Shown: piece by piece, positions 57,001 through 64,000 of the stretch
How the letters are laid out: each line of letters starts with the position of its first letter
Numbering within the stretch: position 1 is the first letter of the stretch
Assembly (NCBI GenBank): GCA_900088475.1
Contig: FLMG01002348.1
Coordinates: 40,768 to 104,767 of the forward strand
Direction: 5' to 3'
From: Hyphochytrium catenoides
Taxonomy: Eukaryota; Sar; Hyphochytriomycetes; Hyphochytriales; Hyphochytriaceae
Length of the DNA stretch: 64,000 nt
Translations under genes and position numbers: made by a program
Notes under the pieces: generated by a model
Told to the model about the DNA's origin: nothing
Database searches by the model: none
The model's input: only the letters and a program-made list of their open reading frames with translations

Positions 57001-60000
57001 ATCTTCCATGGACTAGCAAGAGCTTCGCTAAGAATTTGAACTGAGCGATAGCAAAGTCTGAGGCCATGACCGCCTGCATCCCCTCCATCCCACTCATGCC
57101 AATGCCGACATGCGCCTTCTGGATCATACCCACATCGTTGGCTCCATCTCCAATTGCCAGAGTGGTGATGCCTGTGTGACAAAGAGTGAGAAAGCGACAA
57201 GGGACGAAAGAGCCAAGACTGGAGGACTTCGAGAGGCAAGAGTAAAGGGCAAGACAACAAACAGAAGAGGACAAAACACGATTGAAGACAGGGAGACAGA
57301 GATGATGGAGATGTCACAGAATACGGGAATGACAGAGAGGGACAGAGAGAGAGAGAGAGAGAGAGCGATATCTCGTATGTCGCTCGTATAAGATCCACTA
57401 TTGAGGGTTGCTCCCTCCTTCTTCGCCCTGACCCTAACATTTTTCTCTCTCTGTTTTAGTTTCATGCTCTGTGATACCTCTGGAGTTGCTCCGGACTAAA
57501 GTCACAAGCTGTCCTTTCTGAGAAGGAGAGACTCTGCAAGCTACCACTGCCGCGCACTCTCGTGCCAGATGGAATAGCGAGAGAGCGTGGGAGGGAGCGA
57601 GAAGATGGTCCAGTGCCTCACTGTCCACCACCAATGCAAGGGGCTCCTCTGATTTATTCTGCCGGGGACAGACCGTAATAAAGGCAAGAGATTTGAAGCA
57701 TCAGGGACGTTAGCAGTAGTCTAGAAGACAGAATGACAGAGAACAGGGAGGAATGGCCCGCAGAAGGCCGAAAGCAGAGAGATAGAGAAAAGAGAGGAAT
57801 GCAAAGAAAAAGCACAGAGACCAAGAGAGCGGGAGAATATGAAAGGTAAATAAGGAGGGAAAAGGTAATATGGGAGGGAAGGAAAGGGAAGATAAAGGGA
57901 ACAGGGATAAAAGATGGCAAAGCTATATCGTCCCACTGTTAAACCCTAAGTTATATAGCGAGATAAGGGAACAAGCGGGCGGGAGATATCGAGAGAGATA
58001 AAGATATGGACAGAGAGCGTGAGACGGACCTTGTCGGAGGTGAGGTACTGGACCTCTTCCTTAAGCTTAGCAAGCAGAACGTCCACTGACTGACACTAAG
58101 AGCGAGCGTCAGAGAGACGTCAGAAATCTCTCGCTTTCTCACTAGTCTTCTCTAGCCTCTACGGTCACAGGTACTCTGTAGTCTCTAACACCCCACCGAC
58201 TTTCGCTCTTTATCTCTCCATCTCTCCTTCTCTCCTGCCCTCTTTCTCTATCTGTCCTATTGCTTTCAGCACTTGTCCTCGCTCTGGCCATCCTCCTACC
58301 TGCTCCATCGTCAGGTAGATCCTCCTCATCTCATCGGTGAACAATTGGCAAGCAAAAGCAATGTTCACCGCTGTCTCCTGCTTGTCTCCGGTGAGCATCC
58401 AGATCTTGATGCCACCTTGGCTCAGCAAATGAATGGTTTTAGGGACATCGTCCTGCAGGCGATCTTCAATGGCTGTCGCTCCCAAAAGGATCAGGTTCTG
58501 TGCAGTGTGTGAGCGTGAAAGAGCAAGAAGGAGTGTTCAGAGATTAAAGCATTAGCCGGAGAGGAAACGAGAGAGAGTCGAAGGAGGACAGCAGGAAAAT
58601 TTAGATAGAAGAGGAGGAACACAAGGACGTCTAAAGTGGCCTAGCTGATATAAAAAAGAAGGATGAGACTGGCAGAGCAGAATCATCCTCTTTCCTGTCT
58701 TTGTCTTCCTACTTAGATCTTCTCTGCTGATGCTCACCTGCTCTATCTTGTCCATCACCCTATCAATCTCATTATCCTCGAGCCTCTGCCTCTTCTCCAG
58801 CTCTTCCAGACTTCCAAGAGCTTCGTGATACTTCAAGCTCCACGCCTGATACTCCTCTTCCCGCAGCGTCTTATAGGCGATGGCCAGGGTACGCAGGCCA
58901 TCGTCAGCAAACTCTTCCATATGTTGCAGCGTGCTATCGATGATGTCTGAGGCGGCATCTAGGGGAAGAATAGCCAGAAGAGTAATGAGAATTCGCCGGG
59001 AAAAGGTAGTGAGCCAGCAGGAGAGATACATACAGTTCTGGAGAGCGATAGAGTATATAAGAGAGAAAAGAGAGAGAGAGAGAGATAGGAGTGGAGATGT
59101 CAGTCCTCTCACCTTGGCCCAGGCGAGGAACAATCACCGCATCTGCGCCCTTGCAATATAGAAGAATCGCCCCGGTCTCATCTCTGACGATAATGCTCAT
59201 TCTCTTTCTCGTGCTGTTGAACTCCAAGACGTCCAACACCTCCACCTTCTTCTCCTCTCCTCTAATCTTGAACACGAGGGAGCCGGGAGAGCGATCCACA
59301 AACTCAAAGCCAAAGTACTTCGCGCCGGTGACAAGTGCCTGCTCATCTGAGGACACCAGATATGAGAGACACAGGGCTTAACTTCTAGAATCAGAAACGA
59401 GACACATAACCGAGAGAGGATTCAGGACAGCGAAAGGAGGGTCATGAAAGAGAAAGAGAGCAGACGAAGAGGGAAAGAGGAAGAGAGCAGACGAGAAGGT
59501 TGATGGCGGCCGACGAGAGAATGAAAAGGGGTGTATTTGCCGTGCTTTGCACCTGCTAGAAGTACCGTCTTTCAGTAGTATGAGGCCACGGCTTCATCTC
59601 TCTCTCTCCCGCCCTCTTCTCTTTCCCTCATTCTCTCTCGCCTACCTGGTGAGGAAGCGGAGTAGATGACGCCGCTGACCCCTTCGATGTGCTCTGGAAT
59701 GACTGTGTGGCACACGGCCAGATGTGTGAAGAACATTCGGATCTTCTCAAGTTGGTCTGACTTGGCGCCAGCAGTCTTTCCTTCGAGGATGTCAAAGATC
59801 TGGAAAGGGGTAGCGGAACCAGGAGGAGGGACGAAAGAGTGGACGATGAATAAGCTAAGGCCATTAGTAAAGGGCAAAAACATAGAATAGTAGAGAGACA
59901 AAGGAAGGAAGGAAGAGAGAGAGAGAGACAAGGTGGACATATACAAAGGAGGAAAAGAGAAGGACAAGGTCTGGAAGTGAGCATATATATGTATAGAGCA

Positions 60001-61075
60001 AGAGACAATGGAGCACATGCACACAATCTGGTTAAGGCAGAGAACGACTACGCCACAGTGAGGGACAAAAGGCGATATCTGGAGACAAGAAGAAAGGGAA
60101 CAGGGACATGAGAAAAGAAAGAGAGGAATCTACAGGGAATGGGAGCTCGAGAAGAGCTCTCCCCCGTCGCGTACCTCGTCTTCTCCAAGGAAGTTAACAT
60201 ACTTGCTCTTGCAGGTCCCCCTCGGGGCAATGGGAGGCTCAGGATCAGGAGGAAGCTCTACGCCTTTCCTTCTCATTGCCGCTCTCCCTATCGCTGTCGT
60301 TCCCTTTCCATAGGAAACGCCGTTGATGCTGCACTTCCGGTAGCTCATCACGTTGCAAGTCAGAGTTCCAGTCTTGTCACTGAAGATGTAGGAAACCTGC
60401 CCCAAATCCTCATTGAGGGCCATGTTTCTGTTAAGAGGGTATGAAAAGAGCGAGGGAGAGGGAAAGAGAACATAGAGAGAAAGAGTAGAGTCAGACAAAG
60501 ACAACGGTGCTTTCTCTTCTCGGCATCTTCTACTGCTCTGCTCGTCTTGTTCCTCCTCGTTCTTTTCAATCTGCAATGGTCTTTGCTCCACCACTTTGTC
60601 ATACTTCTCACCTGACGAGGGCCGGCGTGTCTGTCTCTTCATGGTACATCTCCACGTCTCTCCCTATGAAGTAGGACTGTGCGTACTTCACGGCTGCCAT
60701 TGTGACGTAGAGAGAGACTGGGATGAACTGATAGCTCAGCAAAAAGTATCGAAGAAACATCAGGAGGAAGTCCTCCAAAGGCTTCAGCTGCATCGCCATA
60801 TACCAAGAGTCCACAGCCCATTGCTCCTCCCAATAGACGGAGGCAGCTGCGGCGAAGAGACAGAGGCACACTAGGAGGATCACGATCTGCAGGATCTGCG
60901 AGTTCACAAAGCGATCACTGTTGGCAGGAGGGGAGAGTGAGAGGCAAGACGAACGTTAACCGGACGGGAGGAAGAAAGATCAGTGCAAACCCCGTCTCTG
61001 GCTAAAGGAGAGTTAGGAAGACATGCTCAGTATGGACATGAAAATTGGAATTAAGGGTAGCTATTGTCCTCTCCC

Positions 61076-61107
<32 letters not shown>

Positions 61108-63280
61108 GTGTATATACCTCTCTCTCCCTCCCACCCTCTCTTCGTCTCACTCTCTTTCTCTTCCTCTCTCTGCCTCTCTGCCTCTCTTTCTCTTCACCTC
61201 CCTTTCATCTCCGTCTCTAATTTCCCTTTCATCCTTAACTCTTCCTTTCGCTCCTTAGCTTTCTTTATTCCAATAAATTACCTGCTACTCTTTTTCGACG
61301 GGGTTCCTGATGCATTACGAGTGATCTTAGTGTCCACCCCAGTGTTGAGAACCAGGCCGTACACGCAGCTCGTGTTCCTTAGCACACAGCCACGAAGCAG
61401 CATATTCTTTACAAAGACTGGCTCCGGACTCTGTAGGTGACAAGCAAAGGGAGAGGAAGGCGACAGCGCTGTGAATTATCAAGTAAACCTTACATGAGCT
61501 CTAGGGAGAGGAGAGCATAAGCAATGACAGGAGAGGAGAGACGAGCGGTTAAAGGAGCGCTTCTCCGCCGCATTTGTCGTCGTCTCGTTCGTGATTCTTA
61601 CCTCTCCTTGAAGCTGGAAGGTCCCCGAGAACTTGTCAATAGCTCTATTGGGGTGCTCGCACATCACTCTTCCTCGCAGTTCGTACAGTCGTCCTTCGCC
61701 TGCTGCTATTTCCTCAGTGCTTTCCAATGCTTGTCTCATCTTCAAATTCGTCTCTCCGTCCAATGACTTGGTCTCAATGTAGCAGATGTCAGTTGGAGGT
61801 GAACCTTCCGGAGTGCCCACGCCCAGAATCAGAATGTCTGCTGGGGCTCTAAAGAGAGACATGTCCATAGACATAACGACATTTAGAGGTAGGAGAACTT
61901 AGGCTAAGAAAAGTAGCAAGAGTGAGAACCCGGATGGCTTTAATCTAAACGATGGAGAAGAGAAAAAGAGAGAGAGAGAGAGAAAGTAGAGACAGAGAGA
62001 AAGAGACAGAGACAGAGAAAGAGAGAGGGAGAGAGAGAGAGAGAGAGGAAAGAGGACGAGCGAGAGAGAGAGGACGAGAGTGAGCGAGAGCGAGAGCGAG
62101 AGAGAGAGAGAGAGAGAGAAAGAAACAAAGAAACAAAGAAAGAGAGGAAGATTCCACGATGTGTGTGAAAGGGCCGCACTGACATCTGCCGATTCTTGAC
62201 CATAACAATGTCTCCAGTCATAACTTCCTTCCATTTCTTGGTAACAAAGCTCCGGGATGCAAGCTCATAGACCTGGCACGGCGATGAGTTGGCTAGTGCG
62301 TCGGCCTGATGTCGCTTAATATCTTCTAAGATTGCGAAGACCGCATCAATCAAAAGGATGAAGACCAGCACGGGGAGGAGGGTAGGCTCTCCTCCTGCGG
62401 CGAATCGAGAAAGGGAAAGCGTGTTAGTAAGCATAGATGCGTGAGGGAACGAAAGAGGGAAAAAGAGAAAGAGAGAACAGCGAACGAAAGAGAAAGAGAG
62501 AGAAGTTCATGGCGAGGGAGAGAGGGACATGAAAAGCGTGACTGAGGGCGTTAGCGCAGAAGAGTATAAGGTAGACTCTGCAATAGAGCAGGGTAAGCAC
62601 TTTGACCCCGTAGAAGAGGAGTCTTATGATAACAACCCCTGAGCTTCCACTGAGCTTCCCCTGGGAAGAAAGACAAAGAGAGAGTAAGACTCCTACCTGT
62701 GTTACTGATGGCGGGTATAGACTGGAAGATGATCACCACCAGGAAATAGACATTTGCAACCTTTTGAAAGGACTCAAAGAGAAACTTTGGCAGGAAAGAG
62801 GCAACGGAGTACTTGGCCGTGATGACGACGTTATTGCAGAAGCGCTGTGCGGCGTTGAAGACTGGATCATTCAGGAAGACATGGCGGTACTGAGGGTCCA
62901 GCGCCGGGATAGGGTCAGTTGAGGCCTCTGTAAAGGAAAGAGTTGATGTCGGAGAGGAGTCAGTACAGAGAGAATGAGAGCGAGATGCGAAGAGTACAGA
63001 GAACTGAGAGAATGGAACTAAGAAAGGTAAAAAGAGGATTAGATGAGGATATCTTCTCATTAGGTTGCGAGCATCGAAAGAACCCACGAGTAACAAGGGA
63101 AAGAGTGCTGCTACGATCATGTAAGGGATGATGTCAATGGCTTTGTTTGCCCGTAAAGGCTTGTCTCTCTCTCTCTCTCTCTCTCTGTTTTCGTCTTTCC
63201 AGTCCCCAATCTTTTCCCCGAAGCTTACCTTGTCCTCCAACATTGACCCTAACCTCGCCGGCATAAGCTGCACGAGACAT
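54076..63280 (-). CDS. P4-type ATPase, phospholipid flippase
   Basis: Moves phospholipids from the outer to the inner membrane leaflet. About 22 exons read from the minus strand, among them 63280-63229, 62927-62697, 62394-62183, 61848-61602, then roughly 61435-61289, 60920-60611, 60425-60173, 59803-59646, 59348-59112, 58959-58738, 58497-58300, 58090-58030, 57660-57481, 57172-56957, 56660-56515, 56224-56126, 56025-55910, 55675-55480, 55197-55094, 54990-54764, 54682-54557 and 54265-54076. That is about 1,300 aa, normal for the family. Motifs: N-terminal [20 protein letters not shown]; actuator loop [14 protein letters not shown]; phosphorylation site [10 protein letters not shown]; nucleotide domain [12 protein letters not shown] and [31 protein letters not shown]; hinge [20 protein letters not shown] followed by [16 protein letters not shown]. 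Later membrane segments include [20 protein letters not shown]. The tail has a poly-Lys run and [11 protein letters not shown], like the FAFSxDE end of other flippases. Lipid preference is not readable. Confidence 0.95.
61070..61210. repeat. CT microsatellite in a flippase intron
   Basis: CT-rich run on the plus strand, so purine-rich on the sense strand of this minus-strand gene. It lies between exons 61435-61289 and 60920-60611. Confidence 0.85.
61960..62150. repeat. GA microsatellite in a flippase intron
   Basis: About 190 bases of GAGAGA/AAAGAG on the plus strand, which is CTCTCT on the gene's sense strand. It lies between exons 62394-62183 and 61848-61602. Confidence 0.9.
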
Positions 63281-64000
63281 GTTTGAGTGTCTAGCGAGCG
63301 ATCTCTGTCTGTCCTAATCGTGTGACAGCATCTTAGCTACCTAAAGAAACTTTGTAACTCTCTCCCCTTCAATCCCGTTTCTTCCTTGTTTCACTTGTTT
63401 CGCCGTCTTCTTCCCTCTCCCTAGCTTGTAATGGTAGCCAAGCTTTTCTTAGGGAGGGAAGACTTATTGAAGCACCAGCAGCGCAGACGGAGACTGTGTC
63501 GACGCTATGAGGACTGCATAAAGCGGAAAGCGGGTGATCTGGCGCGTAGTCATCAAACGAAAGCGAAGAGTTGGAGCTGAGAGGGAGAAAGGAAGGGGGG
63601 TTGGACGAGCGAGGATGTCAGCTTGCCCACAGACAACGGAAGACGAAAGGAAACGGAGTTAGATCGGAGTCGAGTACTCGTGTACTGCCTTAAGATTCAA
63701 GGCACTTACGAAGTAAAAAGGGGATGGAGGTCGAGAGAAGAATGAGAGGCAAAAAAAAAGAAAGAAGCGAGGATACAGAGAAAGAGGGTGGAGAAAGAAA
63801 GAGAGAGACGAGAGCGAGAGAGAGAGAGAGACAGTGACAGAGGGGGTGCTTTCTAAGGTTTACTTGGGAGGATTGGTGGGCGAAGGTGGGTTAACCCTGT
63901 TCCTGCGCAAGAGCGAGCGGAGAATGAGAAGGAAAGAGGTAAGCAACAGAGAAGACTCAGAAAAGCTGAGACAAGAGAGAGAGAGAGAGAGAGAGAGAGA
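63281..64000. other. 5' flank of the flippase gene, purine-rich
   Basis: No gene seen. The stretch 63750-63840 is rich in GA, and 63974-64000 is a pure GA dinucleotide run reaching the window edge. The flippase promoter is expected just right of 63280. Confidence 0.45.

Noticed and set aside
61023-61440. Plus-strand Ser/Leu-rich open frames over the flippase gene
   Set aside because: They lie on the opposite strand over a CT repeat intron and a confirmed flippase exon.
61899-62434. Minus-strand frames rich in Ser/Leu continuing past a flippase exon
   Set aside because: The true exon ends at about 62183 with a GT donor; the extension is read-through into a CT-repeat intron.

Overview
The window is nuclear DNA from a microbial eukaryote. 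Most genes are cut into many short exons with GT..AG introns of about 45-370 bases. Intron 3' ends are pyrimidine-rich, CT/GA microsatellites are common, and there is one nuclear-type tRNA. Genes lie on both strands with short spacers and no operon-like logic. The lineage cannot be fixed from the sequence. A beta-alpha fused nitrile hydratase is known from choanoflagellates and some algae, which together with the domain fusions here suggests a free-living, possibly algal, protist.

Layout: (1) 1-4794, minus: ABCB-type full ABC transporter, cut by the left edge. (2) 4795-7983: gene-poor spacer, then tRNA-Arg(ACG) at 7984-8057. (3) 8677-11772, plus: nitrile hydratase with beta and alpha subunits fused through a His-rich linker, cobalt-type metal motif, ten exons closing in frame at 494 aa. 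(4) 11773-14939: gene-poor, with one orphan coding-like exon. (5) 14940-16235, plus: PX-domain protein. (6) 16684-18894, minus: long intronless gene of unknown function. (7) 20087-23144, plus: ubiquitin-like domain joined to an unidentified beta-rich domain; a 60-N assembly gap lies in one intron. (8) 24261-25586, minus: unknown protein with degenerate Ser/Gly/Arg repeats. (9) 25587-29033: gene-poor island. (10) 29034-34523, plus: aspartyl/asparaginyl beta-hydroxylase domain fused to a sulfotransferase domain, 18 exons, about 755 aa. (11) 35436-39517, plus: glycyl-tRNA synthetase. (12) 39817-40447, minus: SLX9-like ribosome biogenesis factor. (13) 41066-42034, plus: RanBP1. (14) 42588-43501, plus: Mediator subunit 10. 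(15) 45248-53714, plus: very large gene reading PH, FYVE, CAP-Gly, IQ, PPEF-type phosphatase, degenerate EF hands. (16) 54076-63280, minus: P4-ATPase lipid flippase, about 22 exons, tail-to-tail with the phosphatase.

The housekeeping genes (GlyRS, SLX9, RanBP1, MED10) sit together at 35-43.5 kb. The membrane and signalling genes flank them. The most unusual content is three composite proteins: the nitrile hydratase fusion, the hydroxylase-sulfotransferase fusion, and the lipid/microtubule-binding phosphatase. For the first two, and for several smaller genes, I checked that the proposed exons keep one reading frame from ATG to stop. For the phosphatase I checked phase only through its first nine exons, and one junction around 47.9-48.3 kb is unresolved.
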